From the NCBI GenBank assembly GCA_016932295.1, contig JAFGDC010000397.1, positions 1-11,517 on the forward strand: a DNA stretch of 11,517 nucleotides, in the 5' to 3' direction. The position numbers were made by a program, and so were the translations under genes. Positions 1-7,138 of the stretch are shown here, piece by piece. Position 1 is the first letter of the stretch. The number at the start of each line of letters is the position of its first letter. The notes beneath the pieces are model-generated. The model was not told the DNA's origin. It saw nothing but the letters and a program-made list of their open reading frames with translations, and searched no databases. The stretch comes from a candidate division CSSED10-310 bacterium. GTDB lineage: Bacteria; CSSED10-310; JAFGDC01.

Positions 1-1176
1 ATCGATCTGCGCAAGGACCGCATGGCGTTACAGCGGCTCAAAGAAGCGGCTGAACGGGCGAAATGCGAGCTGTCCTCGGACACCATCACGGAAATAAACC
101 TGCCATTCATCACCGCGGACGAGACCGGCCCCAAGCATCTGCAGGTTACCCTGGAGCGTGAAAAACTCGAGGCAATGACCGTGGATCTCATCCGTAAGAC
201 CATTCCTCATTGTGAGCAGGTTCTGCGTGATGCCAAGGTCAGTGTGAAGGATATCGATACTGTCATCCTGGTGGGAGGACAGACCAGGATGCCGAAGGTG
301 ATCGAGGTGGTCACCGACTTTTTCAGGAAATCACCGGTGTCGGGTATCAATCCCGATGAAGTGGTGGCGGCCGGCGCCGCCATCCAGGGCGGCATCCTGA
401 AAGGTGACCGCAAGGATATCCTGCTGCTTGACGTTACGCCGCTTTCCCTGGGCGTTGAAACTCTTGGTGGCGTATTCTCCAGGATCATCGACCGCAATAC
501 CACCATCCCGGTGAAGAAAAGCGAAATCTATTCCACCGTTGAGGATAACCAGAGTTCGGTGCTGATTCACGCCCTGCAGGGTGAACGTGACATCGCCAGT
601 TTCAACAAGTCCCTCGGTCGCTTCGAACTGGTGGGGATCCCCCCCGCACCTCGTGGCGTGCCTAAAATCGAAGTGACCTTCTCCATCGATGCCAACGGTA
701 TCCTTACCATCACCGCCAAGGACTTGAAGACCAAGCGAGATCAGAAAATCGAGATCACCGCCACCAGCGGTCTGACCGAGGATGAAATCAAGGAGATGGT
801 GCATGACGCGCAGGCGAACGTCGAGCGCGATCGCGAGGTGAAGGAAGTGATCATGGCGCGCCGTAACGCGGAAACCCTGATCTATACCACCAAGAAAATG
901 GTCAAATCACTGGGCGGCAAAATCCGCGAGGATGAACTCGAAGCTCTGAATTCCCTCATCCAGAAGACTCAGGAGAGCCTCGAGTACCAGGATTCCCGCA
1001 AGATCGTCTCTACTATCAGGGAATTGCGTGAAGCATCGACGAGGCTGGCCATGGCGCAGTTCCGTGAGGAGGGGCTGGACGCCGAGTCCGCCATGGGCAG
1101 GGAAGAACCCCTGGTAGCCGCGGGCGATGATGTCATCCTCGACCTTGACGCCGGAGAAACCGACGTCGAATTGTAA
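1..1176 (+). CDS. dnaK: Chaperone protein DnaK (Hsp70), C-terminal part, 5' truncated by window
   Basis: ATP-dependent cytosolic chaperone that binds exposed hydrophobic peptide segments with DnaJ and GrpE. The reading frame is open from base 1, so the 391 residues seen are only the C-terminal part; the family is usually about 610-640 residues. Visible pieces are the end of the nucleotide-binding domain, with [11 protein letters not shown] near the left edge and the [10 protein letters not shown] phosphate-2 motif. The interdomain linker [13 protein letters not shown] follows from about residue 139. The beta-sandwich substrate domain comes next ([40 protein letters not shown]), then the helical lid. 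The tail is short and ends in a [13 protein letters not shown] sequence rather than the common EEVxDK-type ending. No dnaJ or grpE is adjacent on the right; prmA follows after 89 bp. Family assignment is certain. Whether this is the main DnaK or a paralogue cannot be told here. Confidence 0.97.
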   Translation: MDLRKDRMALQRLKEAAERAKCELSSDTITEINLPFITADETGPKHLQVTLEREKLEAMTVDLIRKTIPHCEQVLRDAKVSVKDIDTVILVGGQTRMPKVIEVVTDFFRKSPVSGINPDEVVAAGAAIQGGILKGDRKDILLLDVTPLSLGVETLGGVFSRIIDRNTTIPVKKSEIYSTVEDNQSSVLIHALQGERDIASFNKSLGRFELVGIPPAPRGVPKIEVTFSIDANGILTITAKDLKTKRDQKIEITATSGLTEDEIKEMVHDAQANVERDREVKEVIMARRNAETLIYTTKKMVKSLGGKIREDELEALNSLIQKTQESLEYQDSRKIVSTIRELREASTRLAMAQFREEGLDAESAMGREEPLVAAGDDVILDLDAGETDVEL

Positions 1177-1265
1177 CCATCAGGCGTTTTCCAGGCACCG
1201 CGTGCTCTCGAGACGGATCTTCAAACCGTCTGCGCGCCCCGACCGGAGACGCATACGGGTACTCT

Positions 1266-2129
1266 ATGGATGATTCATTCGAGGAAGTTACGATCACCGT
1301 TCCCGGTTGTTACGCGCAGGAAATAGAAGATGCGCTGGCCGGTCTCGGCGCCGCCGGCACGTATCGTGCCGTGTGGCCCGCGGCGGCCGGCGGCCGGGAA
1401 CGTATAGTCGCCTACTTCACCACCGTCGAATGGCGACGCCGGGGAGCAGCATTGAGCGCGGCGTTATCCCTTCTCACAATCCCTCGTGAAGGTGTCTGGC
1501 ACTCCATGGAAATTTTGCCATCTTCGCGAACCACGCCGGTGGAAGACCTCTTCCCGCCTCTCATCGTCGGTGCGCGCTTGTTGATCGCCTCCATCCCTGG
1601 CCTGGAAACGCCGCCGCGCATGACCATCGTCATCAAACCAGGCACCGGCTTCGGTACCGGACGCCATGAGACCACACGGCTCTGCCTGGAACTGCTCGAG
1701 GAGCACCCCGTGGGAAGAGGATGGTTCCTGGATGTGGGCGCCGGTTCGGGAATCCTCTCCCTGGCGGCCGCCCGACTCGGCTGGACCGCCGGCATCGCCC
1801 TGGAGATCGATCCCCTGGCGGTTGAAAACTGTGCCGCCAATCTGGCGCTCAATCCGGATGTCACCGGAATACAGATCGTCACCGGAGGTCCGGATTGTGT
1901 GCGCGGCACCTTCCCCCTCATCATGGCCAACCTTTCACCTCCCGTGTTTCAACGCTATTCCAGGGCACTCGTGGACCGCCTGGCCCCAGGCGGCATGTTG
2001 ATCATCTCAGGGTTCACCTCCGTACATCGATGCCTGGTCCTGGATGGCTATTCAGAATTCGGCCTGGTGCCGTGCGCTGAAAAGCAGGCCGGGGATTGGC
2101 ATGCCGTGCGGCTGGAGAAACCGGTGTGA
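1266..2129 (+). CDS. prmA: Ribosomal protein L11 methyltransferase PrmA
   Basis: SAM-dependent protein methyltransferase that trimethylates amino groups of ribosomal protein L11. The 287-residue length is normal for the family. The N-terminal 110 residues form the divergent L11-recognition domain (opening EEVTITVPG). The catalytic domain has the family-specific GFGTGRHETT at 128-137, SAM motif I LDVGAGSGIL at 155-164, an acidic residue ending strand 2 (E180-I-D) and ANLSPP at 221-226, in the place of the usual ANI-type motif. The ATG at 1266 is the only sensible start, although its Shine-Dalgarno is weak (GGGT 5 bases upstream). It lies 89 bp after dnaK and overlaps the rsmE start, so prmA and rsmE are very likely co-transcribed. 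This pairing is common in bacteria. Confidence 0.94.
   Translation: MDDSFEEVTITVPGCYAQEIEDALAGLGAAGTYRAVWPAAAGGRERIVAYFTTVEWRRRGAALSAALSLLTIPREGVWHSMEILPSSRTTPVEDLFPPLIVGARLLIASIPGLETPPRMTIVIKPGTGFGTGRHETTRLCLELLEEHPVGRGWFLDVGAGSGILSLAAARLGWTAGIALEIDPLAVENCAANLALNPDVTGIQIVTGGPDCVRGTFPLIMANLSPPVFQRYSRALVDRLAPGGMLIISGFTSVHRCLVLDGYSEFGLVPCAEKQAGDWHAVRLEKPV
2114..2118 (+). promoter_or_regulatory. Ribosome binding site deciding the rsmE GTG start
   Basis: GGAGA inside the end of prmA, 7 bases before the GTG at 2126. It supports the overlapped GTG start over the upstream ATG and suggests translational coupling with prmA. Confidence 0.6.
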
Positions 2130-2878
2130 GTTCAGACCGCTTTTATCTGCCCGTGCTTGGTGAAACCGGCGATATGCTCGCCATCGAGGGATCCGAACAC
2201 AAGCATCTGGCAGTGGTACTCAGGATGAAACCGGGCGCGGTGGTCCGCGTCACGGACGGCGCCGGGCGGGAAGTGGAAGCCTTGGTGCTGACCATCGATC
2301 GTAACCGGACACTGGTGAAGATCATATCGGAACGGTTGGAGCCGGTTGAATCATCGCTCGATCTGAGACTGGCGTTTACGCCGCTGCGCTCCAGGGTGGA
2401 TGAGGAAATGGTCCGAGTCGCCGTCGAACTGGGCGTGACATTTTTTCAACCGGTAACGGCGGAACGAATGCTGGGTCCGGCGCCGCTGGCGGGTACGGCC
2501 CGGCTGGAACGCTATCGGAAGGTCGCGGTGGCGGCTCTCAAGCAGTCAGGCCGCCGGCTGTTGCCAGGTTGGCTGCCTGCCGTCACGCCGCTGGAAGCAG
2601 TCCGGAACTGCCGGCGCGATGGTGTCGTCCTGCTGATCGATCCCGGCGGCGGGCCGTTTCCCCGCCACGATCCTGGATCGCAATCAATCGCGGTGACCGT
2701 TTGCATAGGACCGGAGGGTGGTTTCACCGATGGCGAAGTAAAGGACATGACAGCCGCCGGCGCCGGAATGGTGCACCTCGGACCGCGCATCCTGCGTGCA
2801 CCCCATGCTGCCGCCGCCGCCCTGGTCCTTGCCCAATACCACTGGGGGGATCTCAATCCATCCACTTCCGGTCGCTGA
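2126..2878 (+). CDS. rsmE: 16S rRNA (uracil(1498)-N(3))-methyltransferase RsmE
   Basis: SPOUT-class methyltransferase that methylates N3 of U1498 in 16S rRNA, acting on the assembled 30S subunit. I chose the GTG at 2126, giving 250 residues. It overlaps the prmA TGA as GTGA, has GGAGA 7 bases upstream, and gives the family N-terminus SSDRFYLP. The next upstream in-frame ATG (2096) would add ten unconserved residues. The N-terminal PUA-like domain contains EHKHLAVVLRMKPG. The C-terminal knotted SPOUT domain has KVAVAALKQSGRRLLP (132-147), IGPEGGFTDGE (194-204) and LGPRILRAPHA (218-228). In many homologues the residues after ILRx are Glu-Thr; here they are Pro-His. The KQSGR wording resembles RsmE of FCB-type bacteria more than that of E. 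coli, which is a weak taxonomic hint. Confidence 0.93.
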   Translation: MSSDRFYLPVLGETGDMLAIEGSEHKHLAVVLRMKPGAVVRVTDGAGREVEALVLTIDRNRTLVKIISERLEPVESSLDLRLAFTPLRSRVDEEMVRVAVELGVTFFQPVTAERMLGPAPLAGTARLERYRKVAVAALKQSGRRLLPGWLPAVTPLEAVRNCRRDGVVLLIDPGGGPFPRHDPGSQSIAVTVCIGPEGGFTDGEVKDMTAAGAGMVHLGPRILRAPHAAAAALVLAQYHWGDLNPSTSGR

Positions 2879-2940
2879 TTGCTGCCATCTGCTGAACAAA
2901 CCATCCCGCCGTCCGTGATTGTTCCATGTCTGCCTCATTG

Positions 2941-2955
2941 CGCCCTGCTGGGGCG
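2941..2955 (+). repeat. Short inverted repeat after rsmE
   Basis: CGCCC-TGCTG-GGGCG makes a 5-bp GC-only stem 62 bases after the rsmE stop. No T-run follows, so it is at best a weak terminator for the prmA-rsmE transcript. The remainder of 2879-2995 shows no ORF and no other structure I can support. Confidence 0.25.
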
Positions 2956-2995
2956 GCTCCTGTTGAGATATTCCCGATCCGCTGCCAGTATAGGC

Positions 2996-3024
2996 TTGAC
3001 AATGACCCGGTGATGTGAGAGAAA
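2996..3024 (+). promoter_or_regulatory. Candidate promoter for tRNA-Phe
   Basis: A perfect TTGACA -35 element lies at 2996-3001, 33 bases before the mature tRNA. That is the right distance for a tRNA promoter. With a 17-bp spacer the -10 position reads GAGAAA (3019-3024), a poor match, so either the true -10 is degenerate or this is chance. An alternative upstream pair (TTGAGA at 2963, TATAGG at 2989) has an unfavourable 20-bp spacer. Confidence 0.3.
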
Positions 3025-3034
3025 AGTCCAGTCC

Positions 3035-3107
<73 letters not shown>

Positions 3108-3115
3108 TACCGGAT

Positions 3116-3144
3116 GGGCCGTTCATTGCGGCCCTTTTCTTTTT
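3116..3144 (+). terminator. Rho-independent terminator of tRNA-Phe
   Basis: The stem GGGCCG (3116-3121) pairs perfectly with CGGCCC (3129-3134) around a 7-base loop. It is followed directly by TTTTCTTTTT (3135-3144). It begins 9 bases after the tRNA end, a classic arrangement. Confidence 0.9.
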
Positions 3145-3230
3145 CCCTGCCTGTAGCATCTGACCCTGCCCACTCTCCGATCTCACCGGTCTGGTTCGTT
3201 GCGTTCGAGTGCTGTACGCGTGATGAAGGT

Positions 3231-3243
3231 CACTTCTGAAGTG
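3231..3243. promoter_or_regulatory. Perfect 13-bp palindrome, candidate operator
   Basis: CACTTC-T-GAAGTG, two 6-bp arms around one base, sits immediately upstream of the AT-rich block that precedes the aminomutase gene. The position, just 5' of a candidate -35, fits a dimeric regulator site. No regulator gene is present in the window, and a single site gives no proof. Between the tRNA terminator and this point (3145-3230) I see nothing else. Confidence 0.3.
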
Positions 3244-3259
3244 CAAAGTTGATAATTAT

Positions 3260-3288
3260 TTGAAAAAAATAACAAAAAATGATAGATT
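3260..3288 (+). promoter_or_regulatory. Candidate promoter in AT-rich leader of the aminomutase gene
   Basis: The stretch 3244-3343 is only about one quarter G+C, in strong contrast to its surroundings. Within it TTGAAA (3260-3265; 5 of 6 to the -35 consensus) and TAGATT (3283-3288; 4 of 6 to -10) are separated by 17 bp. Transcription would start near 3295, leaving a leader of roughly 100 nt before the chosen start. Other pairings are possible in such AT-rich DNA, for example TTGATA at 3249. Confidence 0.35.
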
Positions 3289-3391
3289 TTAGGTTGTGGA
3301 TTCATTATTCACGGAAATTTTGAGAATATTGGTTGTTTTTTGGATGTTGGTGTTGTTGGCCGGAATGACGCCAGGGTGATTCGGATGAAAG

Positions 3392-3396
3392 GGAGG
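3392..3396 (+). promoter_or_regulatory. Ribosome binding site supporting the 3400 start
   Basis: GGAGG lies three bases before the ATG at 3400. The spacing is tight, but it is the only good Shine-Dalgarno near the three in-frame ATGs (3340, 3385, 3400). The 3340 ATG is preceded by a T/G-rich run with no such site. Confidence 0.4.
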
Positions 3397-3399
3397 AAG

Positions 3400-5316
3400 A
3401 TGATTCAAGAGGCAAAGAAGACCCCAGGCAAGGTGCCGGTGTCCAGTTTCAAGATCGTGCGGGATGATGTGCTCGCCGATATCAACGTGTTTTTAAAACC
3501 GAAATTCGTGGTTGATTACGCGAGCATGCTGCAATTGTTGGCGGATGCCAATCCCGAGTTGTATGCGATCTTCAGGGAAGGGGATTCTCTGGAGGAGGTG
3601 CGTGACGCTGTGTTTGCGTATGTGGAACGGGCGGAACGGGCGGTGTTCGATCCGGACAATGAGCTTCATACGCTCGAGAAAATCGTCATCCGGCAGTGTG
3701 CCGGTGTGATGCGGAGCATTGCCGGGCGGGTGAACGAGCTGAATACCGAGTTCAGTGCGCTGGATTGTTTGTGGAAGCTGGCGAGGGATCGTCGCGCGGA
3801 GCTTGTGACCGGTGTCGGACCGGGTTTCATGATGGAGTTCGTGCACCTGTTCCGTGGACTGGCGGGGCGTTCACTCATGTACGGACCCCATCCCAGCCGC
3901 CGGCACATCCCTGAATTTCTGAAGCTGGAGGGGCGGGCTGCCGCGCATGCGCGGACCACGACTCTGGATGATATGGCTTCCGAGGTGCGGAAGTATTTCA
4001 AGAAATATCCATCCGGACTGGAGCCCGAGGTGATCAGTTGGCGGCGTAGCAATCGGAATCGTCTGCTGGGATATTTCAAGGGGAGCCTGAAGGACTGGGC
4101 CAACTGGAAGTGGCATATAAGGAACGTGATCAAGGAGCCGCAACCCCTGCTGGATCTCATCGAGCTGTCTGAGGAGCAGAAGCAGGCAGTGCGCAGGGCG
4201 GTGAAGCATCACATCCCTTTCGGTATCACGCCCTATTATTTGAGCCTGATGGACCGCAATTCCGCCATCGGCTTCGATCACGCCGTGCGGGCGCAGGTGA
4301 TTCCGCCACCGGAATACGTGGATGAAATGTCTCGGAACCTGGAGCAGCGCGCCGAGGTGTTCGATTTTATGGGCGAGTACGATACGTCACCCCAGGATCT
4401 GGTTACCAGGCGCTATCCGATGATCGGCATTCTCAAGCCGTTCAATACTTGTGCCCAGATCTGCGTGTATTGCCAGCGTAACTGGGAGATCGAGGAGTGC
4501 CTGGCTCCCCACGCCAAGGCTTCGGAAAAAGAGATAGACAGGGCGCTGGAGTGGTTCGCTCAGCATCCCGGAGTGGGCGATGTGCTGGTGACCGGAGGCG
4601 ATCCGTTGATCATGTCGGATAATGACATCGATGTCTTGTTGGGCAAGATCGCGGCGTTACCCCAGGTGTACCGCATCCGGCTGGGCTCGCGGACGCCCGT
4701 GGTGCTGCCGCAGCGCTGGACGGATGAGTTGGTGGGCATCATCGCCGCCTATCATCAGCCGGGCAAGCGTGAAATAGCAGTGGTCACACACTTTGAGCAT
4801 TCGTATGAGGTGACGCCGGAAGCCAGGTCGGCGGTGGATAAAATCAGGAAGGCGGGGCTGAGTGTTTTCAACCAGCAGGTGTATACTATTGAGAACTGCC
4901 GGCGGTTCGAGACCGCCAAGCTGCGCCGCGATCTCAAGACAATCGGGGTCGATCCCTATTACACATTCAATATGAAGGGCAAGGAGGAGACCCGCCGTTA
5001 CATGGTGCCCATTGCGCGGATTCTGCAGGAACGCAAGGAGGAGGCGCGGTTGCTGCCGGGATTGGATCGCACCGGCGAACCGGTCTTCAATGTCCCGAAG
5101 TTGGGCAAGAACCACCTGCGGGCCATGCAGGACCACCAGGTGATCATGATCCTGCCGGACGGCTCGAGGGTGTATGAGTTTCATCCCTGGGAGAAGTATA
5201 TCATGGCCGTTCCCACCTACACGTATGTGGACAGGCCTATCCTGAGTTTCCTGGAAGAACTGGCCACCAGGGGTGAGGATATCTTACAGTACAAGACCAT
5301 CTGGTATTATTATTAG
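3400..5316 (+). CDS. eam: Glutamate 2,3-aminomutase-like radical SAM/PLP enzyme with long N-terminal extension
   Basis: KamA-family enzyme expected to move an amino group from C2 to C3 using a [4Fe-4S] cluster, SAM and PLP. The cluster motif CxxxCxxC is C351, C355, C358 (numbered from 3400), followed by Q-R360, where R360 aligns with the carboxylate-binding Arg of lysine 2,3-aminomutase (LAM). Other family landmarks are WKWHIRN (236-242), ITPYYLSLMD and RLGSRTPVVLPQR. The PLP lysine is probably K570 in NVPKLGK, replacing PGGGGK of LAM. The two aspartates that hold the lysine side chain in LAM (D293, D330) align with K526 (FNMKGK) and N564 (FNVP). That Lys/Asn pair defines glutamate 2,3-aminomutase of Clostridioides difficile, so beta-glutamate, an osmolyte, is the likely product. 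At 638 residues it is far longer than LAM (416). The extra ~225 N-terminal residues look helical and match no domain I know. Starts at 3385 (643 aa) or 3340 (658 aa) are possible. It stands alone after the tRNA, with its own AT-rich leader, and converges with nadE across 34 bp with no clear terminator. Confidence 0.75.
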   Translation: MIQEAKKTPGKVPVSSFKIVRDDVLADINVFLKPKFVVDYASMLQLLADANPELYAIFREGDSLEEVRDAVFAYVERAERAVFDPDNELHTLEKIVIRQCAGVMRSIAGRVNELNTEFSALDCLWKLARDRRAELVTGVGPGFMMEFVHLFRGLAGRSLMYGPHPSRRHIPEFLKLEGRAAAHARTTTLDDMASEVRKYFKKYPSGLEPEVISWRRSNRNRLLGYFKGSLKDWANWKWHIRNVIKEPQPLLDLIELSEEQKQAVRRAVKHHIPFGITPYYLSLMDRNSAIGFDHAVRAQVIPPPEYVDEMSRNLEQRAEVFDFMGEYDTSPQDLVTRRYPMIGILKPFNTCAQICVYCQRNWEIEECLAPHAKASEKEIDRALEWFAQHPGVGDVLVTGGDPLIMSDNDIDVLLGKIAALPQVYRIRLGSRTPVVLPQRWTDELVGIIAAYHQPGKREIAVVTHFEHSYEVTPEARSAVDKIRKAGLSVFNQQVYTIENCRRFETAKLRRDLKTIGVDPYYTFNMKGKEETRRYMVPIARILQERKEEARLLPGLDRTGEPVFNVPKLGKNHLRAMQDHQVIMILPDGSRVYEFHPWEKYIMAVPTYTYVDRPILSFLEELATRGEDILQYKTIWYYY

Positions 5317-5350
5317 GCCGTTTCTGGTCAGCGGCTGCAGGTTCCCACTA

Positions 5351-7081
5351 TCAGCGTTTCTTCCCGATCCCGTTGAGGTACGCGTTGGTGATGGGCATGC
5401 GGCGGTCCTTGCCGAATGACAGGCGGGAGATCTTGATCCCGGGCGCTCCCTGCCGCCGTTTGTACTCCGCCTGGTCCACCAGACGCAGCACCCGGCGCAC
5501 CGTGGCTGGATCATGGCCCCGTTCGATAATCGCATCGATACCGAGATTCTCCACAATGTAATGAGTCAGGATCGGATCCAATTCTTCATAAGGTGGCAAC
5601 GAATCGCTGTCTTTCTGATCGGGTTTCAACTCGGCGGAAGGCGGTTTCGTGATGATTGATCGGGGAATTCGCTCCCAGCCGGCCACCCGATTGCAATATT
5701 CCGACAGATCGTAGACTTCGGTTTTCAAGACATCCTTCAGGGCTGAAAACCCACCCGCCATATCTCCGTACAAGGTACAATACCCGACGCTCAACTCGCT
5801 CTTGTTGCCCGTGGACAGAACCAGGTAGCCGAACTTGTTGGATAGCGCCATCAGCAATGTGCCCCGGATCCTGGCCTGGATGTTCTCCTCCGTGATATCC
5901 GCCGATTGGTCTTCGAAATGCGGTGCGAGATCGATATCAAAGGCTCTCATGGGGCCGGAAATGGGGATCTCCAGCAGGCGGATGCCAAGGTTCGTGGCCA
6001 GTGTCCTCGCATCCTGAACGCTCTGTTCGGAAGTATAAGGGCTGGGCATCGCCACCGCGGTCACCTGGTCCGCGCTCAGCGCATCCACCGCCACCACCGC
6101 GGTGAGCGCTGAATCTATGCCGCCGCTCAGTCCAATCAACGCCCGGCGGAAACCGTTCTTTCTCGCATAGTCACGCAATCCACAGCGCAGCGCATGATAC
6201 TTTTCCGCGGCCTGTTCGTACCGCGGCTCCAGACGCACCGGCAGCTCCGGGCACCCCTTTGGACCTGGCGGATCGAGGCGCATTGCAATATGGCCGGACG
6301 AATCAGTGCCTGGTTTCCGCTGCTTCGGCATATCAGGTTCGGATGTCAGGGGACAATCCACCACCAGCAGGTCCTCTTCGAACTGGTTACCCCTGGCGAT
6401 CACTGTTCCCCCGGCATCGATGCACATGCTGTCGCCGTCGAACACCAGTTCGTCCTGGCCCCCAACCAGGTTCACATAGACGATGGGCACCCGGTTTTCG
6501 ATGGCTCGTTTCCGCAACATGAGTTCCCGCTCCGCACCCTTGCCGGCATGGTACGGCGAAGAGGAAATGTTAATGATCAGCCGTGCACCCGCCCTGTGTA
6601 CCTGCCAGTCGGTGATCCCGGGTTGCCAGATATCTTCGCAGATGTTGACCGAGAATCGATGGGTGCCATGGATGAACACCTTGCGCGCATGACCCGGGAG
6701 GAAGTAGCGTTTTTCGTCGAATACTCCGTAGTTGGGCAGCAGAATCTTGTAGTATGAGTCCGCCATGTGGCCGTTGTTGATAATGGCGGCGGCGTTGTGC
6801 AGCCCTCGTGGACTACGTTCCACATAGCCCACTATCGCCGTTATGTCCAGCAGGCGGGCGGCGCATTCCCGCAGTGCCGCCAGGGTATCGTCTATGAAGC
6901 GAGGTCTGAGCAGCAGGTCTTCGGGTGGATATCCGGTCAGGGTCAATTCGGGATAGGCGATCACATCAGCGCCCAGATCCTTCGCCATCCGGTAGTACTT
7001 CAGCACCCTGGCCACGTTGCCCGCCAGATCTCCCACCACACAGTTGATCTGTGCCAGCGCGATTCTCAGATAGCCGGTCAT
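5351..7081 (-). CDS. nadE: Glutamine-dependent NAD+ synthetase
   Basis: Last step of NAD biosynthesis: it amidates nicotinate adenine dinucleotide to NAD+ with ATP, taking ammonia from glutamine. The 576-residue two-domain form is complete. The N-terminal nitrilase-type glutaminase domain (about 1-275) shows the Glu-Lys-Cys triad as E45 (YPELTLTGYPPEDLL), K112 (YYKILLPNYGVFDE) and C148 (VNICEDIW). The C-terminal synthetase domain (about 285-576) has the PP-loop SGGIDS at 319-324, STGNKSELSVGYCTLYGD (423-440) and ITKPPSAEL. The start ATG at 7081 gives the normal N-terminus; only a poor Shine-Dalgarno (GGGCGG) precedes it. It lies 57 bp downstream of aroC on the same strand and is probably the last gene of the minus-strand run. 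I see no riboswitch or NAD-type regulator site in the gap. Confidence 0.96.
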   Translation of the reverse strand: MTGYLRIALAQINCVVGDLAGNVARVLKYYRMAKDLGADVIAYPELTLTGYPPEDLLLRPRFIDDTLAALRECAARLLDITAIVGYVERSPRGLHNAAAIINNGHMADSYYKILLPNYGVFDEKRYFLPGHARKVFIHGTHRFSVNICEDIWQPGITDWQVHRAGARLIINISSSPYHAGKGAERELMLRKRAIENRVPIVYVNLVGGQDELVFDGDSMCIDAGGTVIARGNQFEEDLLVVDCPLTSEPDMPKQRKPGTDSSGHIAMRLDPPGPKGCPELPVRLEPRYEQAAEKYHALRCGLRDYARKNGFRRALIGLSGGIDSALTAVVAVDALSADQVTAVAMPSPYTSEQSVQDARTLATNLGIRLLEIPISGPMRAFDIDLAPHFEDQSADITEENIQARIRGTLLMALSNKFGYLVLSTGNKSELSVGYCTLYGDMAGGFSALKDVLKTEVYDLSEYCNRVAGWERIPRSIITKPPSAELKPDQKDSDSLPPYEELDPILTHYIVENLGIDAIIERGHDPATVRRVLRLVDQAEYKRRQGAPGIKISRLSFGKDRRMPITNAYLNGIGKKR

Positions 7082-7138
7082 GTGTGCCGCCCGTTATTCC
7101 AGTGGGAGGATGGTCCGATGCGTGGCCGTTTCCTCATC

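Noticed and set aside
331..804. Long open frame on the minus strand opposite dnaK
   Set aside because: It lies wholly inside a certain DnaK coding region, its product has no recognisable motif, and high-GC genes commonly leave such antisense frames.
1211..1231. Inverted repeat AGACGG/CCGTCT between dnaK and prmA as a terminator
   Set aside because: Only six pairs with a 9-base loop and no T-run after it, so termination cannot be claimed.
5317..5350. Bidirectional terminator between the convergent aminomutase and nadE genes
   Set aside because: Only a 4-bp GCCG/CGGC stem could be found in the 34 bp, with no T- or A-tract.
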